64,000 bases of DNA from Candidatus Dechloromonas phosphorivorans. GTDB taxonomy: Bacteria > Pseudomonadota > Gammaproteobacteria > Burkholderiales > Rhodocyclaceae. The DNA is taken from NCBI GenBank assembly GCA_016709495.1, contig JADJMS010000016.1:1-64000 (forward strand), written 5' to 3'. Position numbers and translations under genes: made by a program. The notes beneath the pieces were generated by a model, which searched no databases, was not told the DNA's origin, and worked only from the letters and a program-made list of their open reading frames with translations. Positions 46,811-61,436 of this stretch are shown here, piece after piece (position 1 is the first letter of the stretch; each line of letters opens with the position of its first letter).

Positions 46811-48123
46811 TTTTCCTCCTGGCGGATGTAAAGCGTCAGCGTTTGCTGCTCGCTGTGTTCCATTTTGATCAGTTGCGCAATGATTTCAGCGGTCAATACG
46901 CTGCCTTTGGCGAGCAGCATATATCCGTCACCGTGGCTCAAATCGCGCATCAACACCATGCCCGGCTTGAGGTGCATGCTGCGCAGTGGCAATTCAACCG
47001 GACCGGTTTTTTGCGTTTCAGAAATCAGCTTGAAAAATGTGTCGACCGCAACAGGATCGTAGCGCTTGCCGCGATTCTCGACCAAAAAACTCATCGCTTC
47101 GGCCGGCTTCAACGGGCGCTGGACCAGTGTGCCGATTTGAAGGGAATCATATTCGTTAACCACTTGCAGAATACGGCTGCCCTGTGGGATAGCGATGCCC
47201 GACAAATGATCCGGATAACCGCTACCGTCATAACATTCGTGATGATGGCGAACCAGCACGGCGGCTTCCTTGAATTTGTCGATTCCCATCAAAATATTCT
47301 GGCCAATCAACGGGTGCTTCATCACTAGCGCGCGATGCTCGGCGCTCAAGGTGTTGAACGCCTTGCCAAGCAATTCATCGGGCAGGCCAAGTTTGCCGAT
47401 GTCGTGCAGAAGGCCGGCCAACATGATGTTCTGCACTTCGCTATCGGAAAGCCCCATCCGTTGCGCGACGGTGCGAGCATGTTCAGCAACGCGGCGGCCG
47501 TGGCCGGCGATTTGCGTACCTACCGAGCCGCTACGCAGTTCGATCAGGCCGGCAAATACCTGAACGCTGGTCAGGAATGATTTTTTTAATTCGCCATGCG
47601 ATTGCTCAACAAAGGTCAATGCCTGGCGCAGCTCGGCGGTGCGGTCAGCCACCTTTTGCTCAAGGCTGGCGTTAAGCACCTTCAACTCATTGTTTTGCGC
47701 CTGAGTCAGTGCGGTCAGGCGTTGGTTCTCCAATTGGAGGTTCTGGCGTTCAATCGCTTCACGAACAATGGTGACGATCTCATCGTCATCCCACGGCTTG
47801 GAAATGTAGCGGTAGATTTCACCCTGATTGATTGCCGCAACGGTCGAGGTGATGTCGGCGTAACCAGTGAGCAAAATGCGCATCACCTTGGGCCAGCGGC
47901 TACGAACCTCCTTGAGAAAAGCAGCACCATCCATTTCCGGCATGCGCATGTCGGAGATCACCAGATCAATCTGTTCCTGCGCAAGAATCTCCAGCCCGGC
48001 GGCACCACCTTCGGCAATAAAAATCCGGTAACCATGCGGGCGAAACAGTCGGCGCAGGGAGGAAAGAATACCCGGCTCATCATCGACGAAAAGCAGGGTA
48101 GGGGAGGCAATGGCCTCGCTCAT
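46807..48123 (-). CDS. Response regulator with HD-GYP output (RpfG-type)
   Basis: 438 residues: receiver (LLFVDDEPGILSSLRRLFRP, VISDMRMPEMDG, SKPWDDDE), coiled coil, HD-GYP with LLHDIGKLGLPDELL and HHHECYDGSGYPDHLSG, and a C-terminal 70-residue extension (MHLKPGMVLMRDLSHGDGYM). Phosphorylation should set c-di-GMP hydrolysis. Four-base overlaps with both the kinase upstream and the regulator downstream show tight coupling. Contains a 12-mer copy (47041-47052). Confidence 0.92.
   Translation of the reverse strand: MSEAIASPTLLFVDDEPGILSSLRRLFRPHGYRIFIAEGGAAGLEILAQEQIDLVISDMRMPEMDGAAFLKEVRSRWPKVMRILLTGYADITSTVAAINQGEIYRYISKPWDDDEIVTIVREAIERQNLQLENQRLTALTQAQNNELKVLNASLEQKVADRTAELRQALTFVEQSHGELKKSFLTSVQVFAGLIELRSGSVGTQIAGHGRRVAEHARTVAQRMGLSDSEVQNIMLAGLLHDIGKLGLPDELLGKAFNTLSAEHRALVMKHPLIGQNILMGIDKFKEAAVLVRHHHECYDGSGYPDHLSGIAIPQGSRILQVVNEYDSLQIGTLVQRPLKPAEAMSFLVENRGKRYDPVAVDTFFKLISETQKTGPVELPLRSMHLKPGMVLMRDLSHGDGYMLLAKGSVLTAEIIAQLIKMEHSEQQTLTLYIRQEEK
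47041..47052 (-). repeat. Dispersed 12-mer GTTGCGGTCGAC, copy 9
   Basis: Exact copy (R = G) inside the REC-HD-GYP gene, sense, Val-Ala-Val-Asp. Confidence 0.9.
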
Positions 48124-51100
48124 GATGAAATCTCCGAATCTTGTTTTATGTGATCAGCGGGCGGTCGAATCGGCAATAGCAAACGGAAGTTGCTGCCGAT
48201 GCCGATCTGGCTATCAACTTCAATCCGGCCACCGTGGCGTTGAACGATGCCGTAAGAAAGTGACAATCCCAAGCCTGTCCCCATGCCAACCGGCTTGGTG
48301 GTGAAGAAAGGCTCGAAAATACGGGTGATGTGTTCCGGCGCAATACCTTTGCCGGTGTCGCCGACCTCAACGCAGACCCAGTTTTCATCGGTCTGGCGGG
48401 TGCGTATGGTGATCGTGCCCTGAGTCTCAATGGCATGGCTGGCATTGACCAGAAGGTTCATGAAGACTTGGTTGATTTGCGAAATCAGGCAATAGACATG
48501 CGGAATGTCGCCGTACTCCTTGACCACCTTGCATTTGTATTTGAGTTCGTTCCAGACAATATTCAAGGTTGAATCGAGTCCCTGATGCAGGTCCGCTTCC
48601 TGCCATTCCTGTTCTCCAACGCGCGAGAAGCTCTTGAGATCCTGAACGATCTTGCGTACACGGCCAAGACCGTCTTTCGATTCACCAAGCAGACTGAAAA
48701 TGTCTTCCTTCAAAAAGCGTAATCACATTCTTCCATGATGCGATGGACGGCTTCGACCGTCTTGCCGGTGATTTCAGCCTCTTTTTCGTAGGCGGTGATG
48801 ATCGCCATCAGGTCATGCAGATAGCCATCCAGCGTACCGAGGTTGGAGTGAACGAAGCCAATCGGATTATTCAACTCATGGGCGACACCGGCAGCCAACT
48901 GACCGATGGAGGCCATTTTTTCTGATTGCAGCAACTGGTTATTGGCATCTTCCAGACGTTTATTGAGCGTTCGCTGTTGGGCGAGGGTCTCGGCCAACTT
49001 GGCTTGCTCCAGCCTGCGCTCCGTAATGTCAGACAATACGCCATCGAAAAACTCCGGCTTACCCTCCGCGTCATACTTGATCGCTGTACGACCAAGCACC
49101 CAGATGACCCGGTTTTCGCTGGTCAATAAACGGTATTCCTGCTCGTAGTTTGAGATGCCGGCAGCGAAGTTATGTTCAGCATCTGCAATCAATCGTGGCA
49201 AGTCATCGGGATGAATGATTTCATGCACAGGTGGCTGACCAGCAAGGATTTTCTCCGGGGTATAACCCCATTGCCGCACATTGTCTGAATCAAAAACGAT
49301 TGGCCAGCCATCAATGGTTCGCGCGCGGTAGCAAATTACCGGGCTCGCATTGACTACCTGTGTGGCTTGTTTCAATGCCAATTCGGCACGGTTACGGCGG
49401 ACGATGCGCCAGGCCTCATTGCCGATCAGTTGTACCGTTTCAACATCGTAATCGGAGTATTCATTAGCCTTGTTGCCCACCCCAGTCATCATTACTACTT
49501 TGCCACTTTCCATTACCGGAATACTAAGCAAGCGGATCAGGGCGGAATGGCCGGCCGGCAGGCCGTGTTTATTGGGGGCGGTGGCGTAATCGTTAATCAC
49601 GACAGGCCGCTTCTCACGTGCTGCATCGGCCCAGATACCGGCTTCGGTAATTGGATAATGGCAATCAAAGGCCGCCGTGCAATATTTTTTCAGCGTACTC
49701 GACGACCAGGCGACCAGTTCGATCGTCGCCTCGTCGTCATTTACAAAATGCATGAAACCGATCTCGCTATTGGTCAGCTCCTCGGCACGCTCCAAGGCGT
49801 ATTGCATGAAAGCTTTTTCGGGCAAGGATTCGGCTTTATTCGGCAATTCCAGCATCACGGCTGAACGGAGCATTTGTTGCGCAAGCTTAAGCTGTACGCG
49901 ATGGCGATCCGTCACATCAAGTGTAATGCAGCCCAGATCAGTCGTTCCATCAATACGCGGGATGGGAAATTGGTGCTTTCGTAGAAACTACCGTCGACTT
50001 CACTTTCCACCACTTCAGCAACACCTGTTTGTAAAACGCGCTGTTCAGCAGCGTTGTTTGCTGCGCCAAAGCTTTCAATAATTTTGTTATGGCGCGACGC
50101 AATCAAGACATTGGCTTCCGCATCCTTGACGAAAGCCACGCCAGGCAGGTGATCAATAAAACGTTGCAAGGTATCAACGGAGGCAGCCCACTGGTTTTCC
50201 GCCAAAATCCAGTTGCTGAGGTCTTCAACGATCAATACAAAATAATCAACGGAACCATCTGCTGCCCGGATGGCTCGAGCGGAGATATATGAATGGAGGA
50301 CAGAACCATCTTTCCGAAAAAAACGTTTTTCCATTGAGTAGCCGTCAGATTCACCACGCAATACACCCTCGAATTTTTTCAGGTTGTTATCGATGTCATC
50401 AGGATGCGTCAGTTCTGCCCAGGTCTTCTCCTTTAACTCCTCAGCTGCGTAGCCAAAAATTCGGCATAAAGCGGGGTTGACCGTAATCCATCCTTTGTTC
50501 GGCGAGGTGGTGGCAATTCCAACCATGGCATAGTCAAAAATTGCCCGAAACCGCTTTTCTGACTCTGCCTCAAGCGATTTGCTGCGCTGAATATAGAAAA
50601 TCACGCCACCCAATAGCAGAAGCAACAGCCCGGTAACAATAAAACGTTCTGTTTCACTATGGTTTAATGCAGCGCTCAATTGTTTGTTGTTCAAGTGAGA
50701 AACAACTAGCCAGTGATATTCGTTAGCGCTGCCAAGGGGATAAACCCTGGCAAATGTCCATAAGCCGTTTTCATCGTCAAACTGACCGCTGCTGCCTTGC
50801 ATTTTTGCCCAGCTACCCGGTAAGCGACTAGCCAGGCTTCGGCTGGCGTCTTTGAACATGAATCCCCACGCATCGGCTTCATTGGCTGAATGCAACCAGT
50901 AGCCGGTACTGTCCAGCAGTGAAATGGATGCATTTCCTTTGGTGCTATCGGCGACAAAGCGCTGAATCATTTCATCAGCCAGATAATTGATGATGAGAAT
51001 GCCTTGCTTAACACCCTGCTGATCGGCGACTGGCATGGCCAAGCGGAGCATGGGCTTGTAGGGCTCCTCAATCTTTCCGTTTTCAACGTTCAAGTCGAGT

Positions 51101-51573
51101 GGCGAAATATAGGGTTGGCGATCATTTTTCTGCATTGCTTCGGTGAAGTAATAACGGTCACCCTTGTTCTGAAGCTTGTTCGCTGGCACCAGGCTGGGTT
51201 CTCCGTTCACCAGATCGACACGGACTTTTTCCTGGCCTGATCGATCCAGCCAGCGGACCTGGTCATAAACCTGCCTAATTTTGACGAGGCTTTGCAGATT
51301 GATTTCAAGGCGGAATATTTCAGGAGAGTCAGGTACGTTGACTATCCTCTGCAAGGCGTAATGCTCTGCCAGAAAAGTCAAGTCACCGACAATCATCTGA
51401 ATTGGTCGCAACAAGGAGGCACTACCCAAGCCAACATTGAGCGCCTCCTGACTTTTGACCTGATTCAGCAGGCGTGCCTCTAAATTTTGGTGATAGTAAA
51501 AGCTGCCAAGCAGAATAATCAGCGCTACGGGCAAAAAGCGCTTAAGGAAGGATCGAAGCTGCTTATTGGCCAT
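48120..51573 (-). CDS. Large membrane sensor kinase: Cache-PAS-PAS-GAF-PAS-HisKA-HATPase (two C/T-run deletions)
   Basis: 1,151 residues across two breaks. TM1 (FLPVALIILLGSFYY), a Cache-like periplasmic sensor (about 35-310), TM2 (TGLLLLLLGGVIFYI), two PAS domains, a GAF (LTNSEIGFMHFVNDDEATIE), another PAS, HisKA (SEKMASIGQLAAGVAHELNN) and HATPase (VGMGTGLGLSLSYGI). One C is missing at about 49959-49966 (restored: ESTNFPIPRIDGTTDLGCIT) and one T at 48712-48716 (restored: CDYAFLKEDIFSLLGESKDG). MANKQL (ATG 51573) overlaps the preceding gene by 11 bases. Confidence 0.85.
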
Positions 51574-54499
51574 TATTCGTGCGCTGAGTTTCTTTAGCCA
51601 TGCGGAAGGCGTCGCGGATTTGTTCGCGCAACTGATCGTCATCCCACGGCTTGGTCAAAAATTTGTAGATGGCACCGCGATTGATCGCACCGGTGACTGA
51701 GTCGAGATCGGTATACCCGGTCAGCACAATACGGATGGTATTCGGGTAAAGCTGGCGGACGCGGGCAAAAAACTCGGTGCCTGACATTTCCGGCATGCGC
51801 TGGTCGGAAAGAATGACCTGCACCGGTTGTTTGGCGAGATGCTCGAAAGCCTCACTAGGGGAAAGTGCAGTCAGAATCTGGAAGCCTTCGCGGCGCAACA
51901 GACGCGATAATGAAGCAAGAATGTTGGGTTCGTCATCAACAAGAAGCAGGGTTTGTTTGTATTCATTTGGCTGTTCGCGAATAGGCAGACGTTTGTTGCC
52001 GACCATTAGCAACTCGAACTCGGCAGCGGGCAGGGCTCGGCTGAATAAGTAGCCCTGCATTGCATCGCAGCGCCGTCCGCGCAGGAAATTGGCTTGCGCT
52101 TCAGTTTCAACCCCTTCGGCCAGCACCGACAGGTTCATGCTACGTGCCATGACGATGGCGGCGGTGGCAATCGCTGCATTGACCGGGTTACCGATAATGT
52201 CGCGGACGAAGCTCTGGTCAATCTTGATTTTGTCGAAAGGAAAGCGTGAAACATAGGCAAGTGAGGAATAACCAGTGCCAAAATCGTCTAGCGATAACTT
52301 GGTGCCGATCGCCTTAAGGGCGCGACATTGGGCAATGGCTTCTTCGACATCGTCAATGAAGGCGCTTTCGGTAATCTCCAACTCTAACGCGCCAGCTGGC
52401 AGGCCGCTTTCGGCCAACACTTCACCGACCAGACCGGGCAGATTGGACTGACGAAACTGGCGGGTGGACAGGTTGACCGCAACGCGCAAATTAACCAGCC
52501 CGAGATCAAGCCAGAGGCGGGTTTGTTTACAGGCTGTGCGTAACACCCACTCACCAATCGGCAAAATAAGGCCAGTTTCCTCGGCAATCGGAATGAATTC
52601 AACCGGGGAAACCGAGCCGAATTGCGGATTATTCCAGCGTAGCAAGGCCTCCATGCCGATCAGGTTGCCACTTTCGAGACTGATTTGTGGTTGATAAAAC
52701 ACGGTCAATTCGTTGTGCTGTATGGCGTCACGTAACGCAGTTTCCAGCCCCAAGCGGCGCTCGGCATCGGCATCCATTTCCGGCGAATAAAAGCGGAATG
52801 TATTGCGTCCAGCCTTTTTTGCACGCAGCAGGGCGGCATCTGCGCTCTTCAACAAAGCATCGGTTTCGCAGCCATTGCGTGGCGAGACACTGATGCCAAT
52901 GCTGGCGGTGATAACAATCGATTGCCCCGAAATATTGAAGGGAACGGTAATCGCATCGAGCATGCGCTGGGCGAGGGCGATGACATCGCGTTCATGGCTG
53001 AGATTGGCCATCACGAAACCAAATTCATTGCCTGAGCGGCGGCCAATGGTGTCGCCATCACGCACTTGCAAATTGAGGCGGCGGGAAATTTCGACCAGTA
53101 TCTCGTCCCCAACTGGCGGGCCAAGGGTGTCGTTGATGATGCGAAATCGGTCCAGATCGAGCAGGATGACAGCCGTTTCGCGATTAAATCGGTGCGCGTT
53201 GATCAGCGCTTGATTGAGACGGTCAGCAAACAGATTGCGATTGGGCAGGTTGGTCAACGGGTCAAAGCTGGAAAGGTATTGAATACGTTCAGCAGCGGCT
53301 TCACGTTCAGAAAGATCGCTGAAAATTCCGACGTAATTTGTCAGTCGACCGCTACGTTCCTTAACCGCTGAAATACTCAGCCATTCCCTGACCAATTCAC
53401 CATCCTTGCGCCGATTGGAGATTTCGCCCTGCCAGTTGCCGTGGTGCAAGATGGTCTCCCACATATCGCGATAAAACTCGGCACCATGCACGCCAGAACG
53501 CAGAATTCGGGGATTTTTACCTAAAACCTCATTGGCGCTGTAACCGGTAACTTTGGAGAAGGCCTCATTGATCAGCAAGATCTCGCCGCGCGGATCGGTA
53601 ATACAAACACCGTCACTGATACCGGTGAATACTATCGAGGAAAGCCGATGCTCGTCTTCGGCTGCTTTGCGCTGGCTGATGTCGGCCATTGTGCCCAAAA
53701 CATGAGTTGGCTTGCCGTTTTTGTCCCGTTGCAGCACCCTTCCGCGCACCTCAGACCATACCCAGTGGCCATTGAGATGCTGCATACGCATTTCTTCGAA
53801 ATGGAACTCATCGCTGAGTGAAACCATCGCTTCTTCGCCTATATGGCGATCTTCCGGATGAATCAAGGCCAATGCTTCGGCAACCGTTGCCGGCCCACAG
53901 CTGCGGCCAAGAATTTGCGCCAGACTTGCGCTCCAATCGTTGCGCCCGCTTTCGTAGTTGTGCTCCCAAACTCCAAAACCCGACGTGTTGAGAGCGACTT
54001 GCAGGCGTGATTCGAGCTGCTTGTTTTCCGCCATGCGACGCGAAACTTCCTGCTCCAGCCAGGCTCTTTGCCCGTTCAGCAGATCGCGGGCTTTTTTCAG
54101 TTCAAGTTGAGCCAAAACGCGAGAGCGCAACACGCCTGGCTTGATCGGTTTAGTGATGTAATCGACGGCGCCTTCGTGCAGGCCGACTTCTTCGTCGTGA
54201 GTGCTGTCGAGTGCGGTGACGAAAATTACTGGAATATCGCGGGTATCAGCCTGAGAGCGCAGTTTTTGCAGTACTTGATGGCCATCCATACCGGGCATCA
54301 TGACATCAAGCAGGATCAGGTCAGGGCGAGGTTCCAGACTGGCGAAGCGGAGCGCGGTCGGGCCGTTGGCCGCAACTCTGACATCGACGCCGAGGCTGCT
54401 GACCATTTCAGAAATGGTGCTCAAGTTGTCAGGTAAGTCATCCACCACCAGCACAATCGGCCTGGCGGTTGCTTCATTTCCCTGGTCCGTATGCGACAT
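51563..54499 (-). CDS. REC-PAS-PAS-GGDEF(degenerate)-EAL-REC protein
   Basis: 978 residues. N-terminal receiver (IVLVVDDLPDNLSTISEMVS, LILLDVMMPGMDG), two PAS domains, GGDEF whose motif reads RRSGNEFGFV (SGNEF, about 489), so no cyclase activity is expected; EAL with GMEALLRWNNP (E about 617) and [20 protein letters not shown] intact; a second complete receiver at the C-terminus (TLLLVDDEPNILASLSRLLR, VILSDQRMPEMSG, TKPWDDDQ). Two receivers around an EAL output imply dual phospho-control. First gene of the seven-gene operon. Confidence 0.92.
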   Translation of the reverse strand: MSHTDQGNEATARPIVLVVDDLPDNLSTISEMVSSLGVDVRVAANGPTALRFASLEPRPDLILLDVMMPGMDGHQVLQKLRSQADTRDIPVIFVTALDSTHDEEVGLHEGAVDYITKPIKPGVLRSRVLAQLELKKARDLLNGQRAWLEQEVSRRMAENKQLESRLQVALNTSGFGVWEHNYESGRNDWSASLAQILGRSCGPATVAEALALIHPEDRHIGEEAMVSLSDEFHFEEMRMQHLNGHWVWSEVRGRVLQRDKNGKPTHVLGTMADISQRKAAEDEHRLSSIVFTGISDGVCITDPRGEILLINEAFSKVTGYSANEVLGKNPRILRSGVHGAEFYRDMWETILHHGNWQGEISNRRKDGELVREWLSISAVKERSGRLTNYVGIFSDLSEREAAAERIQYLSSFDPLTNLPNRNLFADRLNQALINAHRFNRETAVILLDLDRFRIINDTLGPPVGDEILVEISRRLNLQVRDGDTIGRRSGNEFGFVMANLSHERDVIALAQRMLDAITVPFNISGQSIVITASIGISVSPRNGCETDALLKSADAALLRAKKAGRNTFRFYSPEMDADAERRLGLETALRDAIQHNELTVFYQPQISLESGNLIGMEALLRWNNPQFGSVSPVEFIPIAEETGLILPIGEWVLRTACKQTRLWLDLGLVNLRVAVNLSTRQFRQSNLPGLVGEVLAESGLPAGALELEITESAFIDDVEEAIAQCRALKAIGTKLSLDDFGTGYSSLAYVSRFPFDKIKIDQSFVRDIIGNPVNAAIATAAIVMARSMNLSVLAEGVETEAQANFLRGRRCDAMQGYLFSRALPAAEFELLMVGNKRLPIREQPNEYKQTLLLVDDEPNILASLSRLLRREGFQILTALSPSEAFEHLAKQPVQVILSDQRMPEMSGTEFFARVRQLYPNTIRIVLTGYTDLDSVTGAINRGAIYKFLTKPWDDDQLREQIRDAFRMAKETQRTNNGQ
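52472..52483 (-). repeat. Dispersed 12-mer GTTGCGGTCAAC, copy 10
   Basis: Exact copy in the EAL domain of the gene at 51563, sense, within LRVAVNLSTRQF, a conserved EAL segment. The two other EAL genes code similar segments without the motif. Confidence 0.9.
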
Positions 54500-54592
54500 C
54501 GCCTGACTCCCCCGTGTATTTATTCTATTAGTAGTAGTTTCCCCCGTCGTTACCTCTCAAACAAGGGATGGAGGACGTTTGGAAAAAATATT

Positions 54593-57500
54593 TCAGCGCA
54601 ACTCCACCTGTATGTTGGCAACGATAGCCAAGGCCGATTCAAAGTCGAAGCGGCTGATGTACCGATGCAATTGCGTGAATTCTGTGGGGAAACCGAGCTT
54701 TAATGCGGTTTGCAACTGTTCAAAGTGATGGCTGGCCTGACTACTGCCAGTGCGCAGTAATTCAGCCAGCTCGTCGAGCTGTTCTGACAATGCTTGCGGG
54801 CTAAGTGGGGGGGTGGCTATTTCCGGTTGGCGCTGCGCCGGCGTTTTGGACACAAGGTCTGAGATTGGTAAATACTTGCCGAGCAGTGCGTAGAGAGATT
54901 CTGGGTCTACCGGTTTAGGCAAAAAATCATTCATGCCGGCAGTCCGATATTTCACTTGGTCAGCGACAAACACGTTGGCCGTCATGGCGACAATCGGCAC
55001 TGCCGCGCCGTTGGGCAAGGCGCGAATCTGACGGCTTGCTTCAAGACCATCAAGCACCGGCATCTGGATATCCATCAGCACGAGATCAAAATTTGAGGCT
55101 TTAAAGCAGTTGACCGCAACAAGTCCGTTTTCGGCAGTCAACACCTCGGCGCCGGTGATTTCGACCATTTCCTTGGCAATTTCACGGTTAATTTCTTCAT
55201 CCTCAACCAGCAGGACGCGGCCTTTAAGTTGTGAGGTGTCCCGGTTAGACTGTAATGAAGTTGGAGACTCTTCATTATCCGTAACGCCAAGGCGGGCCGT
55301 AATCCAGAAACGGCTGCCAACGCCCGGCGTGCTCTCGACGCCGACTTTGCCGCCCATCAGTTCGGCCAGATGGCGGGCAATGGCCAGCCCCAGACCGGTT
55401 CCGCCAAACTGCCGGGTGGTTGATCCATCAAGTTGCTCAAAGGCATTGAACAAGCGAGTGGTATCTTCCGGCGGAATGCCGATGCCGGTATCGGCCACCG
55501 TAAAGCGGCAGAGAATTTCCTGGCCATCGGTAGTCAGATGTTCACCAGAAAGTGCAATCGAACCCTGCTCAGTAAATTTAACGGCGTTGCTGGCAAAGTT
55601 GAGTAGTACTTGGCGCAGCCGTGTTTCATCGCCAAAGACACGCAGCGGTAAGCCATCCGGATCAATCGTCAGACACAAACCTTTTCCTGCTGCCTGATCA
55701 CGGACCAACATGCCAATACTTTGCAGCACCTCCGCGGGCGAGAAGGGGTGACGTTCGAGCTCCAGCTTGCCGGCCTCGATTTTCGAGAGATCAAGTATGT
55801 CGTTAATGATTTGCAGCAAATGCTCGGTTGCGGCCGAGACTTTTTTCAATTTATCAACCTGGTCAGGCTGTAACGGACTTTGCATGAGCAGGTAATTGAG
55901 GCCGATAATGGCGTTCATTGGCGTGCGAATCTCGTGGCTCATATTGGCCAAGAACTCCGATTTCGCTCGATTGGCGGTGTCCGCCTTTTCCTTGGCGACA
56001 GCCAGTTCGTAAGTACGCAGATCAACCAGTTCTTCGAGGTGTTGACGGTGATTGATCAACTCAAGCTCATTACGCCGCCGTTCGGTAATATCTTCCTTGA
56101 CTGCGACGTAATGCGTGACTTGCCCGCCGCTGTCGCGCACCGGCGAAATGGTGGCTAGTTCGAGATAGCGGGAGCCATCCTTGCGCTGATTGATGAATTC
56201 GCCACGCCAGACATGGCCTGAGGTGAGGGCAGGCCACAGCGTGCGATAGGTATCTGGTGCCGTCTCGCCAGATTGCAGAATGCGCGGATTTTTTCCAAGC
56301 GCTTCCTCCAGGGTATAACCGCTGGCATCAGTAAAGGACTGATTGACGAAAATAATGTTGGCATCCAGATCGGTAATCACAATACTGGCCGGGCTTTGCT
56401 CAACTGCGGTCGATAAGCGGCGCAAACCTTCTTCAGCGTTAGCAAGTTTGTGGTTAAGCTCAAGCACCTCATTTAGTTGTGCCGCCAGATCACGCTCAGC
56501 CTGTTTGCGTGGCGTGATATCCATCGTCATGCCGCCCAACTGGCGCTGGCCGCTACCATCGTCGATGGTGAACTTGGTTGACTCATAGTCGCGACCGTTA
56601 AAGCTTTCTTCAATCACTACCGTTGAGCCGCTTTCCAGCACCTTGCGGTCATCTTCAACGATTTTTTGCCCGAACTCGCCGGGGAATAATTCATCGCTGG
56701 TTTTGCCGATCATGCTCGCCGGATCAATGCCGAGCATCGTCTGAAAGCCCCGGTTGGCCATCAGCGTTCGCGAATCGGCATCCTTGACGTAGGCCGTGCC
56801 CGGCAGGTGATCGATGAAGCGTTGCAAGACGAGCAGGGAGCGTTGCCGTTCGACTTCCTTTTGCTGAATCTGGCGGTCAAATGCGTATTGCCGCCGCTGG
56901 TAGAAAGACAAGGCCAACGCGGCAAGCGAAGCGACGAGCAGGAATAACACAGCTCGGGTCTGCGTCTGTTCTTGCCACGTCCCGAAAACTTCATCCAGAT
57001 TACGGGCAGCGCCGACAATCAGCGGTTTGGTCATGTGCAGGGCGGCTGGCTGCACCGTACGCATCGACATCAGGCGCTCGGCGCCAACGGTGCTAGACAT
57101 GCCCGTCATCAGGCTGGCCATTTGGCGGCTATTGACGTGGCGCTGGAAAAATGACTCAGGGCTGCTGATCAAAAATCCCGGCGGCGCGGATTTTCGTTCT
57201 GGGACTAGAACCAATAATTTACCGATGCCATGCGTAATGGAAAGAGAAGTTTCCTTTCCGGCGTGAATGGATTTAAGCAATTGGCCCAGGCTTTCGCTAT
57301 CAACGGTAGCGGTCACCATTCCGGCAAATTCGCCCAATGGTCCAAGGACCATGCGCCCTGCCGTCATGGTGTATACACCGAGCACGGTGATGAAAGGCTC
57401 GCTGAGGTAAAGCACATCGGCGTTTGGGTTATTCAATACCGTTTGAAAATACTCGCGCTGGGCAAAGTTTTTGCCGACCAGTTCACTTCGATTACTGACA

Positions 57501-57880
57501 ATCATGGTGCCGCTGACATCAAATACGGACAGGGTGCGGACCCCTTCCAGCGCCTGAGTCAGCGTCGTCAGTTCGCGGGTAACAATGGCCTTTCCGCTGC
57601 TATGCGTCAGTTGCACAGCCACCGTTTCGCGCAGTTGTTCAAGTACCACATTGATCGAATTCAAGCGGCGTTCAATTTCTTCGACCACAACCAGGCTGTG
57701 ATTCTCCAGCCGACTGATGGCCTCTTTTTCAATTCGCTGACGAGTTTGGTATTGGTCATAGATAAGTTGCGCACCAAGCAGCAAGAGCGCAACGGCCAGC
57801 ACCAGCCACTGCACAAGGTAAGCCCGTTTTGGTGCTGCAAGCAGCGGCATTTCAGTGATGGCTGGTGGTTTAGCCTTCAT
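54593..57880 (-). CDS. Hybrid sensor kinase: Cache-PAS-PAS-HisKA-HATPase-REC with C-terminal extension
   Basis: 1,095 residues, frame intact. TM1 ([20 protein letters not shown]), dCache-like periplasmic sensor to about residue 320, TM2 ([17 protein letters not shown]), PAS domains, His[22 protein letters not shown], HATPase [15 protein letters not shown] and [17 protein letters not shown], receiver [20 protein letters not shown] with [13 protein letters not shown], then a 100-residue helical tail with no clear Hpt His. Four bases upstream begins its paralogue's end (57884). Receiver carries a 12-mer copy (55109-55120). Confidence 0.9.
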   Translation of the reverse strand: MKAKPPAITEMPLLAAPKRAYLVQWLVLAVALLLLGAQLIYDQYQTRQRIEKEAISRLENHSLVVVEEIERRLNSINVVLEQLRETVAVQLTHSSGKAIVTRELTTLTQALEGVRTLSVFDVSGTMIVSNRSELVGKNFAQREYFQTVLNNPNADVLYLSEPFITVLGVYTMTAGRMVLGPLGEFAGMVTATVDSESLGQLLKSIHAGKETSLSITHGIGKLLVLVPERKSAPPGFLISSPESFFQRHVNSRQMASLMTGMSSTVGAERLMSMRTVQPAALHMTKPLIVGAARNLDEVFGTWQEQTQTRAVLFLLVASLAALALSFYQRRQYAFDRQIQQKEVERQRSLLVLQRFIDHLPGTAYVKDADSRTLMANRGFQTMLGIDPASMIGKTSDELFPGEFGQKIVEDDRKVLESGSTVVIEESFNGRDYESTKFTIDDGSGQRQLGGMTMDITPRKQAERDLAAQLNEVLELNHKLANAEEGLRRLSTAVEQSPASIVITDLDANIIFVNQSFTDASGYTLEEALGKNPRILQSGETAPDTYRTLWPALTSGHVWRGEFINQRKDGSRYLELATISPVRDSGGQVTHYVAVKEDITERRRNELELINHRQHLEELVDLRTYELAVAKEKADTANRAKSEFLANMSHEIRTPMNAIIGLNYLLMQSPLQPDQVDKLKKVSAATEHLLQIINDILDLSKIEAGKLELERHPFSPAEVLQSIGMLVRDQAAGKGLCLTIDPDGLPLRVFGDETRLRQVLLNFASNAVKFTEQGSIALSGEHLTTDGQEILCRFTVADTGIGIPPEDTTRLFNAFEQLDGSTTRQFGGTGLGLAIARHLAELMGGKVGVESTPGVGSRFWITARLGVTDNEESPTSLQSNRDTSQLKGRVLLVEDEEINREIAKEMVEITGAEVLTAENGLVAVNCFKASNFDLVLMDIQMPVLDGLEASRQIRALPNGAAVPIVAMTANVFVADQVKYRTAGMNDFLPKPVDPESLYALLGKYLPISDLVSKTPAQRQPEIATPPLSPQALSEQLDELAELLRTGSSQASHHFEQLQTALKLGFPTEFTQLHRYISRFDFESALAIVANIQVELR
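55109..55120 (-). repeat. Dispersed 12-mer GTTGCGGTCAAC, copy 11
   Basis: Exact copy in the receiver domain of the hybrid kinase at 54593, sense, Val-Ala-Val-Asn. Confidence 0.9.
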
Positions 57881-57883
57881 TGG

Positions 57884-60623
<2,740 letters not shown>

Positions 60624-60711
60624 TTTATGTTTGCTTATTGAGTGCGCCTGTGTCTTGGCACAATACTCGACCGATTGCTTGTGACTGTAAAGACAAATAC
60701 TGCCTTACTGA

Positions 60712-61434
60712 TCAAGTAGCCAGTGGCAAGTTCGCTTCCAGTGACAACCACAAACAGGCTCCCTTTGATTCCTTGTTGATCGCAGCCAGAGCCTGATTGT
60801 GCTGGGCGATTTCTTCTTCGCTAGCGTGTTTAACTATCAGTGGTTTGCGTGCCTTGCGTGTTTCTCCATTGGGCAATATTGAACGCGACTGATGATCATC
60901 CGGTTCGATCATCAAGGCATTCTGACCACGGGTCATGGCGAGGTACACTTCAGCCAGTAATTCGGTATCAAGCAAGGCGCCGTGCAGTGTGCGCTGGGAA
61001 TTGTTGATTTCGTAGCGGTCGCATAGCGCGTCCAAACTATTCCGTTTGCCGGGGTGCAGGTTCTTGGCCATCCGTAACGTATCGGTGACTTTGCACAGAG
61101 TCTCTACCGGAACGCGGTCAAGCCGGCTGAGTTCGGCATTGAGAAAACCAATGTCGAAGGGGGCGTTGTGGATGATCAGCTCGGCGCCATTGATGAATTC
61201 GAGAAATTCATCGGCAATATCGGCAAACTTTGGCTTATCGGCGAGGAAGTCGAGGGTAATGCCATGCACAGCAGCTGCGCCGGCATCAATCTCGCGCTCC
61301 GGGTTGATGTATTTGTGCAAATGGTGACCGGTCGGCCGGCGATTTTCCATTTCAATGCAGGCAACTTCGATGATGCGGTGGCCCTGACGTGGGTCGAGAC
61401 CGGTGGTTTCGGTGTCGAGAAAAATTTGTCGCAT
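60712..61434 (-). CDS. dnaQ: DNA polymerase III epsilon subunit (3'-5' proofreading exonuclease)
   Basis: 240 residues. Exo I FLDTETTGLDPRQGHRIIEV, Exo II IIHNAPFDIGFLNAEL, Exo III HGALLDTELLAEVYLAM with the catalytic acidic residues. The C-terminus is the alpha-binding tail. Two bases downstream of rnhA, a widespread dnaQ-rnhA arrangement (here same strand). Confidence 0.95.
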   Translation of the reverse strand: MRQIFLDTETTGLDPRQGHRIIEVACIEMENRRPTGHHLHKYINPEREIDAGAAAVHGITLDFLADKPKFADIADEFLEFINGAELIIHNAPFDIGFLNAELSRLDRVPVETLCKVTDTLRMAKNLHPGKRNSLDALCDRYEINNSQRTLHGALLDTELLAEVYLAMTRGQNALMIEPDDHQSRSILPNGETRKARKPLIVKHASEEEIAQHNQALAAINKESKGACLWLSLEANLPLAT

Positions 61435-61436
61435 GT